Shown here: positions 43,452 through 53,573 of the stretch, piece after piece | How the letters are laid out: each line of letters starts with the position of its first letter | Numbering within the stretch: position 1 is the first letter of the stretch | DNA from: an uncultured Ectothiorhodospiraceae bacterium | GTDB taxonomy: Bacteria > Pseudomonadota > Gammaproteobacteria > UBA6429 > Thiohalophilaceae | NCBI GenBank assembly: GCA_947260005.1 | Contig: CAMYOL010000017.1 | Location: 1-64,000 of the forward strand | DNA: 64,000 nt | Reading direction: 5' to 3' | The notes under the pieces: generated by a model | The model's input: only the letters and a program-made list of their open reading frames with translations | What the model was told of the DNA's origin: nothing | Databases searched by the model: none | Program-made: the position numbers and the translations under genes

Positions 43452-44249
43452 CTAGAAGAAGGTGCCATCTAGCGGCGACGACGCACTGGCGTATTGTTTC
43501 TTCGGCATACGTCCTGCAAAAAAGGCTTCACGCCCTGCTTCAACAGCTTTTTTCATCGCCGAGGCCATCAATACCGGATCTTGTGCCGCGGCGATCGCGG
43601 TGTTCATCAAGATGCCATCACAACCCAGCTCCATCGCGATTGCCGCATCCGAAGCCGTGCCAACCCCGGCATCAACCAACACCGGTACGTTTAGCTCTTC
43701 AACAATGAAACGAATGTTATACGGATTACGCACCCCTAAACCGGAACCAATGGGGGCAGCCAGTGGCATCACCGCCACACAGCCCATGGCTTCAAGTTCT
43801 TTGGCGATGATCAAATCATCGCTGGTGTACACCATCACCTTAAAACCATCAGCAATCAGCTCTTCGGCAGCGATCAGGGTTTGCTTAATGTCGGGAAACA
43901 AGGTTTTTTCATCACCCAGGACCTCAAGCTTGACCAGATCATGCCCATCTAATAATTCGCGCGCTAACTTACAAGTACGCACGGCATCCTGAGCGGTGTA
44001 ACAAGCCGCCGTGTTGGGTAACAAGGTATATTTATCAGGCGATACCACCTCAAGCAGATTGGGCTCATCCGGATTTTGACCTATGTTGCTGCGCCGCACC
44101 GCAAAGGTGACAATCTCGGCCCCACTGGCCTCAATGGCCTGCCTGGTTTCATTCATATCTTTGTATTTACCTGTACCCACCAATAAACGTGATTGATAGG
44201 ATGTTCCGGCCACCACTAACGGTTGGCTCGCCTTTGCGCTTTGACTCAT
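43452..44249 (-). CDS. thiG: Thiazole synthase ThiG
   Basis: ThiG forms the thiazole phosphate ring of thiamine from deoxyxylulose phosphate, dehydroglycine and the ThiS thiocarboxylate. The 265-aa protein has the family blocks [53 protein letters not shown] and [25 protein letters not shown]. The active-site Lys is in VKLEV. It lies 50 bp after thiS. No TPP riboswitch is seen upstream, so it is not controlled by one locally. Confidence 0.95.
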   Translation of the reverse strand: MSQSAKASQPLVVAGTSYQSRLLVGTGKYKDMNETRQAIEASGAEIVTFAVRRSNIGQNPDEPNLLEVVSPDKYTLLPNTAACYTAQDAVRTCKLARELLDGHDLVKLEVLGDEKTLFPDIKQTLIAAEELIADGFKVMVYTSDDLIIAKELEAMGCVAVMPLAAPIGSGLGVRNPYNIRFIVEELNVPVLVDAGVGTASDAAIAMELGCDGILMNTAIAAAQDPVLMASAMKKAVEAGREAFFAGRMPKKQYASASSPLDGTFF

Positions 44250-44299
44250 AGACCTTCCTGAAATATTTAAACGTACTTGAATAGTGAATTGATTATTTT

Positions 44300-44500
44300 C
44301 TAACCACCGCCGACGGCATGGACCACTTCAACGCGATCACCGGCCATAAAAGCATAAGCAGAATAACCACTCTTGGGCACAATCTCCTCATTGACCTCCA
44401 TGGCGATGCGTTTGCCGACCAATTCTAACGAATTGACCAATTGTTCGGCCGTATAACCTTCGGGCACTTCTTGCGACTGACCATTTACAATAATCTCCAT
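44300..44500 (-). CDS. thiS: Sulfur carrier protein ThiS
   Basis: ThiS carries sulfur as a C-terminal thiocarboxylate for ThiG. It is a 66-aa beta-grasp protein: [17 protein letters not shown] start, the [14 protein letters not shown] segment, and a glycine C-terminus (VHAVGGG). It ends in three glycines, one more than the common GG, which does not abolish the family pattern. It is the first gene of the thiSG unit, divergent from the acyl-CoA synthetase. Confidence 0.92.
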   Translation of the reverse strand: MEIIVNGQSQEVPEGYTAEQLVNSLELVGKRIAMEVNEEIVPKSGYSAYAFMAGDRVEVVHAVGGG

Positions 44501-44576
44501 AGTGCATAGCGTAGCGAGGGTAGCTTGCGGACGTCAATCTCCTTTGCCATTATGTGTGTCAAGAAAGGGGGGAATT

Positions 44577-46388
44577 ATGCGAGAGGACATGTCCGATTAC
44601 ATCACTGCTGACCATGCCGGCACGCTCGACGGTTTATTTCGTGAGCGGGTACGCTTATCTGCCGATAAAGCGGCCTACACGTATTATGACCGCGATCAAA
44701 AACAGTGGGTTGATCTAAGCTGGCAAGATATGGCCAATCTGGTCAGTCGCTGGCAAGCCGCCTTGTCTGAAACCGAATTCGAAAAAGGCGATCGCATTGC
44801 CATTTGCCTTAAAAATAGCCCAGAGTGGGTCATTACAGACCAGTCCGCCCTCGCACAAGGCCTGGTGGTGGTACCACTCTATATTGAAGATCGACCCGAT
44901 AACATCGCCTACGTTATCCAGGATTCAGGGTCGAGATTATTAGTCATCCAAACGGCCAAACACTGGGAAAACCTCGCCTCAACGGCACCGGATGCTTTAA
45001 AAGGTCTTGAACACGTCGTCGTGGTGGAGGGCGAAGTGAACAACTCTGCTGATGAATTACCCAAAGTGTGGACACTCAGTGAGTGGGTGGCGCACTTGCC
45101 AAATCCGCTCAAGGAACGCGGCGGCGATCCGAATGAGTTAGCGACGATAGTCTATACCTCGGGCACCACCGGCAAACCCAAAGGCGTGATGTTAAGCCAC
45201 AAAAATATTCTCAGCATTGCTGAAGGCTCGGGTAAGCATGTATCCCTACGTAGCGATCAAACCTTGCTGTCCTTTTTACCGCTCTCTCACACCTTTGAGC
45301 GCACCTGCGGTTATTACACCCCGATGATGTGGGGCATGCACATCACTTATGCTCGTTCCGTGCAAACACTCGCCGACGACTTGTTACAGGTCAAACCGAA
45401 TGTGCTGGTCTCGGTGCCACGTATATTTGAACGTGTATATGAACGTATCCAGGACCAGTTGGCTAACGAATCCGCCATAAAACGCTACATCTTCCGTTCT
45501 GCGGTAAATACAGGCTGGCGTAACTTCAAGGCTGAGCAAGGCATGGGGCGACGGGGCCCAAGTCATATTTTCTGGCCTTTATTAAAGAAGAAGGTCGCCA
45601 ATACCCTGCTCTCCAAGCTAGGCGGAAATCTGGAACTGGCCATTAGCGGAGGCGCCGCATTACCACACCCTGTGGCAAAGCTCTTTTTGAGCATGGGTCT
45701 CAATTTGATTCAGGGCTATGGCATGACGGAAAGCAGCCCGGTGGTTTGTGCCAATAAACCCGATGCGAATGATCCCGATAGTGTCGGTTATCCTTTTGAT
45801 AACATCCAGGTTCGAATTGGAGAAAATGATGAGCTCCAGGTAAACAGCCCAGGCATCATGTTGGGCTATTGGAATAACCATAAGGCCACCAATGAAGTGA
45901 TGACCAAAGATGGCTGGTTACGAACCGGTGATAAGGCTCGCATTGATAACGATATGGTTTACATAACCGGTCGCATCAAAGACATTCTGGTCATGTCGAA
46001 TGGCGAAAAAATCCCACCGGTGGACATGGAAGACGCCATTAAACTTGAACCTATTTTTGAGAACGTCGTCATCGTCGGTGAATCAAAACCTTACCTAAGT
46101 GCGATTGTTGTTCTAGACCCAGAGAAATGGGTTAGTCTGGCAAAAGAACACCAGCTCGACCCATTCGATCAAGAGGCATTAAACAATAACAAATTGCACA
46201 AAACCGTATTACAACAAATCGCCATGGCACTGAAAGATTTTCCTGGCTACGCTAAAGTGCGGCGAGTGGTTTTAAAGCTGGATCCGTGGACCGTTGATAA
46301 TGGATTATTAACTCCAACATTAAAAACAAAACGTCAATTAATCATGAACCAATTTGAAACTGATATCGTCGGTATGTACGCAAAATAA
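44577..46388 (+). CDS. Long-chain acyl-CoA synthetase (AMP-binding)
   Basis: This 603-aa ANL-superfamily ligase activates fatty acids to acyl-CoA through an acyl-AMP. The motifs are YTSGTTGKPKGVMLSH (phosphate loop), GYGMTESSPV (adenine region), WLRTGDKARID, and GRIKDILVMSNGEKIPP (hinge). It resembles the FadD15-type bacterial branch more than E. coli FadD. I chose the ATG at 44577, which has AAAGGGGGGAATT upstream; the open frame continues 25 codons further but overlaps the thiS promoter. The start lies 77 bp from thiS. Confidence 0.92.
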   Translation: MREDMSDYITADHAGTLDGLFRERVRLSADKAAYTYYDRDQKQWVDLSWQDMANLVSRWQAALSETEFEKGDRIAICLKNSPEWVITDQSALAQGLVVVPLYIEDRPDNIAYVIQDSGSRLLVIQTAKHWENLASTAPDALKGLEHVVVVEGEVNNSADELPKVWTLSEWVAHLPNPLKERGGDPNELATIVYTSGTTGKPKGVMLSHKNILSIAEGSGKHVSLRSDQTLLSFLPLSHTFERTCGYYTPMMWGMHITYARSVQTLADDLLQVKPNVLVSVPRIFERVYERIQDQLANESAIKRYIFRSAVNTGWRNFKAEQGMGRRGPSHIFWPLLKKKVANTLLSKLGGNLELAISGGAALPHPVAKLFLSMGLNLIQGYGMTESSPVVCANKPDANDPDSVGYPFDNIQVRIGENDELQVNSPGIMLGYWNNHKATNEVMTKDGWLRTGDKARIDNDMVYITGRIKDILVMSNGEKIPPVDMEDAIKLEPIFENVVIVGESKPYLSAIVVLDPEKWVSLAKEHQLDPFDQEALNNNKLHKTVLQQIAMALKDFPGYAKVRRVVLKLDPWTVDNGLLTPTLKTKRQLIMNQFETDIVGMYAK

Positions 46389-46420
46389 TCGATTTCACTA
46401 CTTTAATGAGCATCTGATTG

Positions 46421-46903
46421 ATGGAACGCGATGATTTTTTTGGCCTGGATTTTCGAATTAAAAATTTTGATATAAATATCCTTCTAGACTTACTCAGCAT
46501 TCGCAGTAAGATTGAGGCAATTGAAACCGTTAAACAAATAGCACGTCGTTTTGGCAAATCCAGTACCTTTTTAATGGTGTCGAAACGACAACAAACTTTA
46601 AAATTCCTGAAACCCCTGCTCGAAGATGAATTTAGAGGTTATGACCAGTACTATTATGAAAAAGAAGTCAATACGGCTTCCGAGAATGACCGACGTTATA
46701 ATGCAGAAGAGCGAATCCTGGAATATGCATTGATGGTCGCATCAGGCAAAACATATCGAGAACTGAAAAAAGAAGAATTTAAACCAGGTTTACACAGCTT
46801 GCGCGAACTAAGCAGTGACGAGCGTTATGATCGTCTTTGGGAAGTATTAAACACGATTGAAAAAGACACTATAGACCAATTTAAAAAAGCACTAGCAAGT
46901 TAA
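46421..46903 (+). CDS. Conserved hypothetical protein
   Basis: A 160-aa soluble, helix-rich, charged protein with no signal or membrane segment. Its N-terminus (MERDDFFGLDFRIKNFDINI) and the FGKSSTFLMVSKRQQTLKFLKPLL run look well conserved in character, but I do not know a name. It follows the acyl-CoA synthetase by 32 bp and may be co-transcribed with it. Confidence 0.6.
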   Translation: MERDDFFGLDFRIKNFDINILLDLLSIRSKIEAIETVKQIARRFGKSSTFLMVSKRQQTLKFLKPLLEDEFRGYDQYYYEKEVNTASENDRRYNAEERILEYALMVASGKTYRELKKEEFKPGLHSLRELSSDERYDRLWEVLNTIEKDTIDQFKKALAS

Positions 46904-47033
46904 TTTATAAATTTCCTCTTATCATTTAATAGAACGTGTTAGCAGATTTCAAAACAATATATTAATAAACTAACCATACATTATTGACCCGACATATCGG
47001 CCACCTGCTAAAAGCAGTAAAAAGGATATTTCA

Positions 47034-49058
47034 ATGAAACGATTTCTAAAATGGTTATTAGGCATCCTGTTCTTTTTAGTGATTATTTTGATTGGTACCG
47101 CGCTTGCATTGCCTTATTTGATTGACCCGAATGAATATAAAGCCGATATCATTGCGCAAATAAAACCGCATATGAAAGGACGCGACCTAAAGATCCCGGG
47201 GGACATTAAACTCTCGGTGTTCCCATGGTTAGGCGCTGAAGTCGGTGAAATGGTGATCGGTAACGCTGAAGGCTTTATTTTAAAGCCCTTTATGACCATC
47301 AAATACTCCAAAGTACAAATACGTCTGCTATCCTTATTTTCTGACCAACCTGAGATCGGCTCACTCGAATTTAAAGACATTAATATCAACCTTCAACAAG
47401 ATGCGGAAGGTCGAAACAACTGGTCGGATCTAACAAAAGAAGAATTGGCCGTATTAAATCAACCCGGATTGATCAAAGTAGCCAATTCAACCAATTCAGC
47501 CAATTCAACCAAGGCTGCCAACAAGGCAAATGATGGCGGTAAAAGTGAATTTAAAATACCGAACCTCAAGATAACCGGATTGCATTTTCACAATGTCAAA
47601 ATTCAGCTGGATGACAAAAAAGCAAAAGATGTTCTGACACTCTCTAAACTCAATATTGATGCCGGCCCGATTAACAATCTAAACCCGATCCCGGTCAAGG
47701 GTAAATTTAATTTCCATAGCAAAAAGCAGGAAGTCGCGGCCGCGGCGGCCTTTGCCAGCGCCTTAACCATCACCGAGCAACTGGATGATTTTAATTTTAA
47801 AAAGTTCGTCCTCAATACAAATATCTCAGGTAATGCCGTCGGTAATAAAGTGATCAAAACCTCGCTGAGGGTTCCTGAATTACATATCCAGACGGCCCTG
47901 GAAAAAATTAAGGCCAAACCGCTTACGCTTAAAATTGACGACATGTCAGGTGAAGGTCGTTTGACAATCAAACGATTCACTAAGCCAGTCATACGACTGG
48001 GGCTTGATATGAAAAAACTCGACCTCAATAAAATAATACCGAAAACCAGTGCAACGAAACCCGAACCTGCACAACAACAAACTAAGCCACAACCGGGATC
48101 AGAAGACTATATTCCCACCGTCGATGATATCCTTGAAGGGAAAGACAAAGTCGACGTCATCGATGAATCCGCCAAATTATTCGCCCCACTCGCCGTGTTC
48201 GGAGGCACCGACACACAAGGCACTATTAATATTGGTCAACTATTGGTTAAAAACCTGGAACTGAAAGATGTAAAAATAAATCTGGTTGCCCGCTCTGGTC
48301 TGGTCAGCGCCCTGCCTACTGCAAAATTATATGGCGGTACGTATGAAGGTGACATCCAGATTAATACCAAACGTAAACCCGCACGCTTAACCAGCCGACA
48401 AAAATTTAAAAATATATCGATGGGCCCTGTTACTCTCGCCCTCACCGGCAAAGAAACCTTAACCGGACGCGCGAATTTCCAGGGGCAATTTTATAGCGCC
48501 GGCGATACGCAAAATGCGATCACGGAAAACTTAAGCGGGGATGGTCAATTTAGTGTTCGTGAAGCGAAAATAAAAACACTGGACATCAAACAACTCATTC
48601 TCAAAGAAAATTACGAAAAGTTAGAATTCGCCAAAGAAAAACATGAAGATAAGAAGGTTACCGTGTTTAAAACCATGCGCGGGACCCTGCGTGTAAAAGA
48701 AGGCGTTGCTTATAACAAAGACTTCAGTGCCATTGCCCGCCGTATACACTTAAAAGGCCAGGGTTATACCAGCCTGGTAGATGAAACGGTTAAATATACG
48801 GTGACGGCGATACCAAAAAAACCCTTCGGTTTTAATTTAGCGGGCCGCCGTTATGATTTAAAAAACAAAAACATCCGTACTCACTTCACTGGCCCCTGGT
48901 CTCAAATCGAAATCGATAATGATTTAGAAGAAGTATTAAAAGCCGAGTTTAAACAAAGTGAACTTTATAAAGAAAAACGCGCCAAAGAAGAAGAGGTTAA
49001 AGAATTTATTAAAGAAGAAACGGATAAATTAAAGGAAAAATTTAAAGACAAACTCTAA
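47034..49058 (+). CDS. AsmA family protein
   Basis: AsmA-type proteins form bridge-like structures in the inner membrane and periplasm and are linked to lipid transport and outer-membrane integrity. The 674-aa protein starts with one transmembrane helix (FLKWLLGILFFLVIILIGTALAL) and continues with the typical ALPYLIDPNEYK block. Beta-rich repeats follow, and a late AsmA_2-like region contains SGDGQFSVREAKIKTLDIKQ. The C-terminus is a charged Lys/Glu-rich helix. GGATATTTCA precedes the ATG. Confidence 0.88.
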   Translation: MKRFLKWLLGILFFLVIILIGTALALPYLIDPNEYKADIIAQIKPHMKGRDLKIPGDIKLSVFPWLGAEVGEMVIGNAEGFILKPFMTIKYSKVQIRLLSLFSDQPEIGSLEFKDININLQQDAEGRNNWSDLTKEELAVLNQPGLIKVANSTNSANSTKAANKANDGGKSEFKIPNLKITGLHFHNVKIQLDDKKAKDVLTLSKLNIDAGPINNLNPIPVKGKFNFHSKKQEVAAAAAFASALTITEQLDDFNFKKFVLNTNISGNAVGNKVIKTSLRVPELHIQTALEKIKAKPLTLKIDDMSGEGRLTIKRFTKPVIRLGLDMKKLDLNKIIPKTSATKPEPAQQQTKPQPGSEDYIPTVDDILEGKDKVDVIDESAKLFAPLAVFGGTDTQGTINIGQLLVKNLELKDVKINLVARSGLVSALPTAKLYGGTYEGDIQINTKRKPARLTSRQKFKNISMGPVTLALTGKETLTGRANFQGQFYSAGDTQNAITENLSGDGQFSVREAKIKTLDIKQLILKENYEKLEFAKEKHEDKKVTVFKTMRGTLRVKEGVAYNKDFSAIARRIHLKGQGYTSLVDETVKYTVTAIPKKPFGFNLAGRRYDLKNKNIRTHFTGPWSQIEIDNDLEEVLKAEFKQSELYKEKRAKEEEVKEFIKEETDKLKEKFKDKL

Positions 49059-49088
49059 TGAATTTCGAAAAAAATACAGCCAACCCGA

Positions 49089-49643
49089 ATGGGTAAAACG
49101 TGGATTTGCCTTAGCCTGCTATTACTTTCCTCCACGTTATTAGCTGGTGAATTACTTGATTCTTTTGTCGACGAAAAAGACGGCCATTTTATTCTAAACC
49201 TCGATATGCGTATCGACGGAGAGTTTTATGAGGTCTATGAAATCCTGATCGATTTTAATCACCTCGATAAAGTCAATAGCACAATAACATCAAGCCAATT
49301 ACTTGAATCAGACGATAAAGTGCATAAAGTGCAATTTATCAGTAGTGGCTGTGTCTGGATTATTTGCCAGGAGGTGAATCAGGTTGTGATGGTCACCGAA
49401 CTTGGCAATGGGTATATTATGTCGGATACCATCGCCGAATTGAGCGATATGCGTTATGGGCGGACTTTATGGCAACTGATTGATGAAGGCGAAACAACCC
49501 GAATCAAGTATCATTCGGATCTGGTGCCGGATTTTTGGATTCCACCGCTAATCGGATCCAGCATACTTCAAAATCGTATACTCGAAGAAGGCATAAAAAC
49601 AATCAATGGCATCGAACAGCTCATCAACGCAGCATACGAATAA
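49089..49643 (+). CDS. Exported START/SRPBCC-like protein
   Basis: This 184-aa protein has a signal peptide ([13 protein letters not shown], cleavage near residue 20). The mature part has the coiled beta-helix pattern of the START/SRPBCC lipid-binding fold: [20 protein letters not shown], a long strand pair around [12 protein letters not shown], and a final amphipathic helix. It follows asmA by 30 bp, so a lipid-related periplasmic role is plausible. Its 3' end overlaps mutY by 38 bp. Confidence 0.6.
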   Translation: MGKTWICLSLLLLSSTLLAGELLDSFVDEKDGHFILNLDMRIDGEFYEVYEILIDFNHLDKVNSTITSSQLLESDDKVHKVQFISSGCVWIICQEVNQVVMVTELGNGYIMSDTIAELSDMRYGRTLWQLIDEGETTRIKYHSDLVPDFWIPPLIGSSILQNRILEEGIKTINGIEQLINAAYE

Positions 49644-50694
49644 CCTCGCTCAGCCCCTGCTTGCCTGGTTTTCAAAGCACGGCCGCCATGATCTGCCCTG
49701 GCAACAGCCGCGAAATGCTTATCGGGTCTGGATCTCTGAAATCATGCTCCAACAAACCCAGGTCACGACGGTTATCCCTTACTTTGAACGGTTTATGCAA
49801 ACCTTCAGCAACATAAATGCGTTGGCGAATGCCCCACTGGATGCGGTGTTGCACCTATGGACGGGACTGGGCTATTACGCCCGTGCCCGTAACCTGCATA
49901 AGGCGGCCCAGCAGATTCAGGCACATCATAACGGTGAGTTTCCAACCGACTTCGAAACCGTGTTGGCCTTACCGGGCATTGGCCGTTCAACCGCTGGCGC
50001 CATCCTGGCCCAGGCTTATGGACAACGACACGCCATACTGGATGGTAATGTAAAGCGAGTACTCACTCGCCTTTATATGATAGAAGGCTGGCCGGGTAAC
50101 AAAAACGTCGAACAAAGCCTGTGGGAAAAAGCAGAATACCATACCCCGGACGAAAATCTGGTCGACTACACCCAGGCCATCATGGATCTGGGCGCCACGG
50201 TGTGTAAACGCAGCAAACCCGCGTGCACTCTCTGCCCCCTCAATAAGCAGTGCCTGGCCCACGCCTCCGGACAGGAAACCAGTTTCCCGACGTCCAAACC
50301 CAAAAAAACCAAACCTACCAAACAGACCTGCATGTTGTTGGTAGTCGATGAATCCGGGCAACAAACCTTATTAGAGAAACGGCCACCAACTGGCATATGG
50401 GGCGGTCTATGGAGCTTCCCCGAATGCCAACCCGATGACGATATTGGCGACTGGTGCCGCAATAACTTACAACTCTCGGTCGCCGCCACACAGCCCTTGG
50501 ACCCGCTTCGCCATACATTCAGCCACTACCACCTGGATATCCAGCCGATAAAAGTGCAGGCATCTCCACTAGGAGTCATGGATTCTGAGCAATTGATTTG
50601 GTATAACACCCGCGAGCCTGATGAGCGTGGCCTACCCACCCCCGTTAAGATGTTATTAGACCAGCTCGCGTCAGAGTACGACGCGACCGATTGA
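49606..50694 (+). CDS. mutY: Adenine DNA glycosylase MutY
   Basis: MutY removes adenine mispaired with 8-oxoguanine. The 362-aa protein starts with [15 protein letters not shown] and [16 protein letters not shown]. The helix-hairpin-helix motif is [13 protein letters not shown] with the catalytic Asp downstream ([16 protein letters not shown]). The 4Fe-4S ligands are C-x6-C-x2-C-x5-C in [19 protein letters not shown]-terminal NUDIX-like domain (GGLWSFPE) recognises oxoG. The start overlaps the previous gene. yggX follows, as in most relatives. Confidence 0.95.
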   Translation: MASNSSSTQHTNNLAQPLLAWFSKHGRHDLPWQQPRNAYRVWISEIMLQQTQVTTVIPYFERFMQTFSNINALANAPLDAVLHLWTGLGYYARARNLHKAAQQIQAHHNGEFPTDFETVLALPGIGRSTAGAILAQAYGQRHAILDGNVKRVLTRLYMIEGWPGNKNVEQSLWEKAEYHTPDENLVDYTQAIMDLGATVCKRSKPACTLCPLNKQCLAHASGQETSFPTSKPKKTKPTKQTCMLLVVDESGQQTLLEKRPPTGIWGGLWSFPECQPDDDIGDWCRNNLQLSVAATQPLDPLRHTFSHYHLDIQPIKVQASPLGVMDSEQLIWYNTREPDERGLPTPVKMLLDQLASEYDATD

Positions 50695-50704
50695 GGATGA
50701 AACT

Positions 50705-50977
50705 ATGAGCAATATGGTGCAATGTGCCTATCTTGGTAAAGAGGCTGAAGGCCTGGAACGCGCACCCTACCCGGGAGAATTAGGACAGCGCATCCTGGAC
50801 AGCATTTCCAAAGAAGCCTGGCAGCTATGGATGAAACACCAAACCATCCTGATTAATGAAAATCGTTTGAGCCCGATTGATCCCAAGCATCGGGCCTTTT
50901 TAGAGGAACAAATGCAGAAATTTCTGTTTGAAGGCGGTGCGGATGTACCCGAATCCTTCGTTCCACCAGCTAACTGA
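50705..50977 (+). CDS. yggX: YggX family Fe(II)-trafficking protein
   Basis: A 90-aa protein of the YggX family, linked to iron handling and protection of Fe-S clusters from oxidation. [46 protein letters not shown] and FLFEG are diagnostic. It starts 10 bp after mutY, the usual order. Inside its coding sequence, GCCCGAT/ATCGGGC followed by CTTTTT (50871-50901) looks like a transcription terminator. Confidence 0.93.
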   Translation: MSNMVQCAYLGKEAEGLERAPYPGELGQRILDSISKEAWQLWMKHQTILINENRLSPIDPKHRAFLEEQMQKFLFEGGADVPESFVPPAN

Positions 50978-51018
50978 TTGTTTTTGTTAAAAATTGGCTT
51001 AGAAAGGCAGGATCGACC

Positions 51019-51047
51019 TTGACTCTTGGGGTAACAGCCTGTTTAAT
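51019..51047 (+). promoter_or_regulatory. tRNA-Phe promoter
   Basis: A -35 TTGACT (51019-51024) and a -10 TTTAAT (51042-51047) are separated by 17 bp, 12 bp before the mature tRNA end. The stretch after the -10 is GC-rich (ACGCCGC), typical of stringently controlled stable-RNA promoters. Confidence 0.6.
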
Positions 51048-51059
51048 ACGCCGCTGTTT

Positions 51060-51135
51060 GGCCGGATAGCTCAGTTGGTAGAGCAGAGGATTGAAAATCC
51101 TCGTGTCGGTGGTTCAATTCCACCTCCGGCCACCA
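51060..51135 (+). tRNA. tRNA-Phe (GAA)
   Basis: A complete 76-nt tRNA. GGCCGGA pairs with TCCGGCC as the acceptor stem. The D arm (AGCTCAGTTGGTAGAGC), the anticodon loop with GAA (TTGAAAA), the T arm (GGTTCAATTCCACC) and an encoded CCA end are all visible. It reads Phe codons. No direct repeat of its 3' end was found nearby, so it does not look like an integration site here. Confidence 0.97.
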
Positions 51136-51208
51136 TTTTAAGCCCCAATTTTTATCGACACCATTCCTCTGTTTTATATGAAAGTACAGCTCACAGCGAA
51201 GTGACTTA

Positions 51209-51457
51209 TTACGAATCTTTCTGATTGGCCGCCTTACGACGTTCTTTGATCTTCTTTTTTAAATTTGATGAAAACAGGATCATGGTGTCGCACATGTCAT
51301 CCATTGATTCGGATACTTTATCGTCAACGCTATGCGCAAACTTGTCGACCGCCTCACCAACATTCTCATCGTAATATTGTTTCAGGCCCTCATACGCACC
51401 AAGTAAGTGTTTTTTGACGTCATCCAGTGCATCATCTTTATCTTGTTTATCAGACAT
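51209..51457 (-). CDS. Small helical protein, last gene of the TelA operon
   Basis: An 82-aa, highly charged, probably all-helical protein without signal peptide (MSDKQDKDDALDDVKKHLLG; end KKIKERRKAANQKDS). I do not recognise a family. It starts 12 bp after telA on the same strand and is probably part of the same envelope-stress operon, as a small regulator or subunit. Confidence 0.6.
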   Translation of the reverse strand: MSDKQDKDDALDDVKKHLLGAYEGLKQYYDENVGEAVDKFAHSVDDKVSESMDDMCDTMILFSSNLKKKIKERRKAANQKDS

Positions 51458-51469
51458 AATTTAACTCCT

Positions 51470-52708
51470 CTATATATCTATATTAAATTGGCTTGATGCC
51501 TGACTTCCTTTATTTAATTCGGATATCGCCTGTTCCTGTTCTGAGGTCATTTTATCGAGTTCTACAATGGCACCTGCCATCTTTGGCAAAGCATCTTGCC
51601 GAAAGGTCGAGATATCATTCAATGCCGATTTAATATTGGCAAATGACTGTTTCAACACCTGTAAGTCCACTGTCGGGGCGGTCGCTTGTTTATGAATTGC
51701 CGCGCCCTGCTCTTTTAACATTTGTGCATTTTTAGCAATCAATGAGTTCGCGGTTTCTGCTGATTCCTGTACTTTATCAAGGATCATTTTTTGATTAGAT
51801 AAACCTATGGCGACCGTTGCACCAATTGACAGTGCGGTCACCGTTACCCGTACTGTACGATCGACCCCACGAATCAACTCTTTATTGTTTCGGATTAATA
51901 TTTCGAGCGCAAGAATTCCTTGTTGGTTGACAGCAAGCTGCTGTTGTAAGTCCATAATTCGTTGGTTTAAAGGAAAGAGAATTTCATCCTTTAAAAAACC
52001 CATGCGAGGATCGCTTGTTGGCAAGGTTGCGAGTTGATCGGTTAACTTCTGTTGTATCGCCATGCCCAGTTTAATAGCCTTTTCTAACCGACCGTTAGAA
52101 GCACGCATGCGTTTCTGGTCATCGTATAACGTTATATTATCTCGTTTAAGTTGCTCGCCACCATTAATCAGTGATTGTTTGATCGCATTAATAACAGTGC
52201 TGCCGGTTTCAAACTTGCTAATGTAACGTTTGATGGGCGTACCAATAAAAGGTAAATAACCAAGTACGCGTGAAAACCAGCCGGGTGAGAAATCAAGATG
52301 TGGCGGCTCTAATGCTTCGACTTGCATTTTAAGGTTAATCAGATCATCAGCAATCTCACTACCATCTTCAGATCGTTTCGATAGGGTGTGAAGATTACTT
52401 TGTTTTAATAAATCACTGGTTCTCGCTGCATCGATTTGCGCATCCGCGCCCATAGTCTCAACTGCTTGCTTTGCATCATGAGTAACATCGCCATTTTTAG
52501 GATCGATACTTAAAAACTGTTCAACTAACGCATTCGCTTGCTTTTCAGTTTCAGGATCCAGTTCCAGGGCCTTTTGCACTTCACTGCCTAAGGCTTCTTT
52601 CATCGAAGTCGGCTCAGGGATTTTTTCCAGTTTTTCACTCGCCAGCGTCTCAGTTTCGTGCTTAACCTGTTTTGCCGTTAAGTCGTCAATTATTTCTATA
52701 GAACTCAT
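51470..52708 (-). CDS. telA: TelA/KlaA toxic-anion-resistance-like protein
   Basis: A 412-aa cytosolic, alpha-helical protein of the TelA family (tellurite and other toxic-anion resistance, also linked to cell-envelope antimicrobial tolerance). Recognisable stretches are FSRVLGYLPFIGTPIKRYISKF near residue 145, then ITLYDDQKRMR and LGMAIQQKL, and the long helical VRVTVTALSIGATVAIGLSNQK segment. Biochemical activity is unknown. Its neighbours are an XpaC-like membrane protein and envelope proteins, not TerD genes. Acidic and glutamine-rich ends suggest coiled coils. Confidence 0.85.
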   Translation of the reverse strand: MSSIEIIDDLTAKQVKHETETLASEKLEKIPEPTSMKEALGSEVQKALELDPETEKQANALVEQFLSIDPKNGDVTHDAKQAVETMGADAQIDAARTSDLLKQSNLHTLSKRSEDGSEIADDLINLKMQVEALEPPHLDFSPGWFSRVLGYLPFIGTPIKRYISKFETGSTVINAIKQSLINGGEQLKRDNITLYDDQKRMRASNGRLEKAIKLGMAIQQKLTDQLATLPTSDPRMGFLKDEILFPLNQRIMDLQQQLAVNQQGILALEILIRNNKELIRGVDRTVRVTVTALSIGATVAIGLSNQKMILDKVQESAETANSLIAKNAQMLKEQGAAIHKQATAPTVDLQVLKQSFANIKSALNDISTFRQDALPKMAGAIVELDKMTSEQEQAISELNKGSQASSQFNIDI

Positions 52709-52752
52709 GATTGTTCTCCTGTTAAATCCCTCAGTGATAATTTTTACTGTGC

Positions 52753-53565
52753 TTAGTTATAATCTTTGCTTCGTTGCGCGATGTCTTGCAAGTGGCTCAT
52801 CGCCTGTTCAAGATCCATATCGGCTCGCATATCTTCTGTCTTTAAATCAGTAATCGCGACAATAGCTTCATCCATCCTGGTCATGGCTTCCTCGTTTTGA
52901 GATAAATAAAAATCTATTTTTTGTCTTTGTTTTTTTAAAAGCTCCAAACGCGATTTTAAGGCATCAACCTCTTTTAACGTATGTTCACTGCCATTCGGGT
53001 TAACCAGTTCGTCCAGTCTTTTGTTAATATAGGTTTCATCAATCGATTGGATACCTTTCATAGTGTTGGCAAGATCGTTTAAATTATCAAGCGCCCCCAG
53101 ATAGACCTGTTCGGCCATTGCGTTATAACGTGAATAGGTAATCTCGCCCGGTTTTAATTTACTTTTTAACATACCATTAAACGTCAAAAATTTATCGGCT
53201 AAACGCTTAAACTGTTTAATCCCTTCCTGCGAGTCAACATCATTTAATACATTTTCTAATTTTAGCGTGTAATCTTTACGTTTTTTCTCCAGCTGAGAAA
53301 ATAATTCCTCAATATAGGCGCTTGCAAACTCCTCTTTACGAAATCCACGATTCACGCCAAATGACAAGATTGATGTTGCCAAACCACCGATACCTATAAC
53401 CCAACTTAACAATCCCGCATCAAGTAACAGGCCCGCTATAATACCCAACACCCCAATGACCGCAGGATATAGTACGATTGGATGCTGGACGGTTTGTTTC
53501 GTGATCGCTGAATTTATCGCCTTAGTCGACAAATCTGCTTTTTTAATATCTTTAAACACGCTCAT
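52753..53565 (-). CDS. XpaC-like membrane-anchored helical protein
   Basis: A 270-aa protein with two close transmembrane helices near residues 30-70 (IVLYPAVIGVLGIIAGLLLDAG; WVIGIGGLATSILSFG) and a long cytosolic helical domain (LEKKRKDYTLKLENVLND to the end). In gammaproteobacteria and Bacillus, TelA genes are often next to such XpaC-type proteins (annotated for 5-bromo-4-chloroindolyl phosphate hydrolysis). The sequence fits that neighbour type; the enzymatic name is doubtful. It follows the preceding gene by 8 bp. Confidence 0.72.
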   Translation of the reverse strand: MSVFKDIKKADLSTKAINSAITKQTVQHPIVLYPAVIGVLGIIAGLLLDAGLLSWVIGIGGLATSILSFGVNRGFRKEEFASAYIEELFSQLEKKRKDYTLKLENVLNDVDSQEGIKQFKRLADKFLTFNGMLKSKLKPGEITYSRYNAMAEQVYLGALDNLNDLANTMKGIQSIDETYINKRLDELVNPNGSEHTLKEVDALKSRLELLKKQRQKIDFYLSQNEEAMTRMDEAIVAITDLKTEDMRADMDLEQAMSHLQDIAQRSKDYN

Positions 53566-53573
53566 AATTAAAC

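Noticed and set aside
43452-44500. TPP riboswitch upstream of thiSG
   Set aside because: The 76-bp space to the divergent acyl-CoA synthetase start is too short and lacks the THI-box core.
51060-51135. tRNA-Phe as an integration site for the downstream operon
   Set aside because: No integrase and no second copy of the tRNA 3' end were found to the right; the TelA operon looks resident by its composition.
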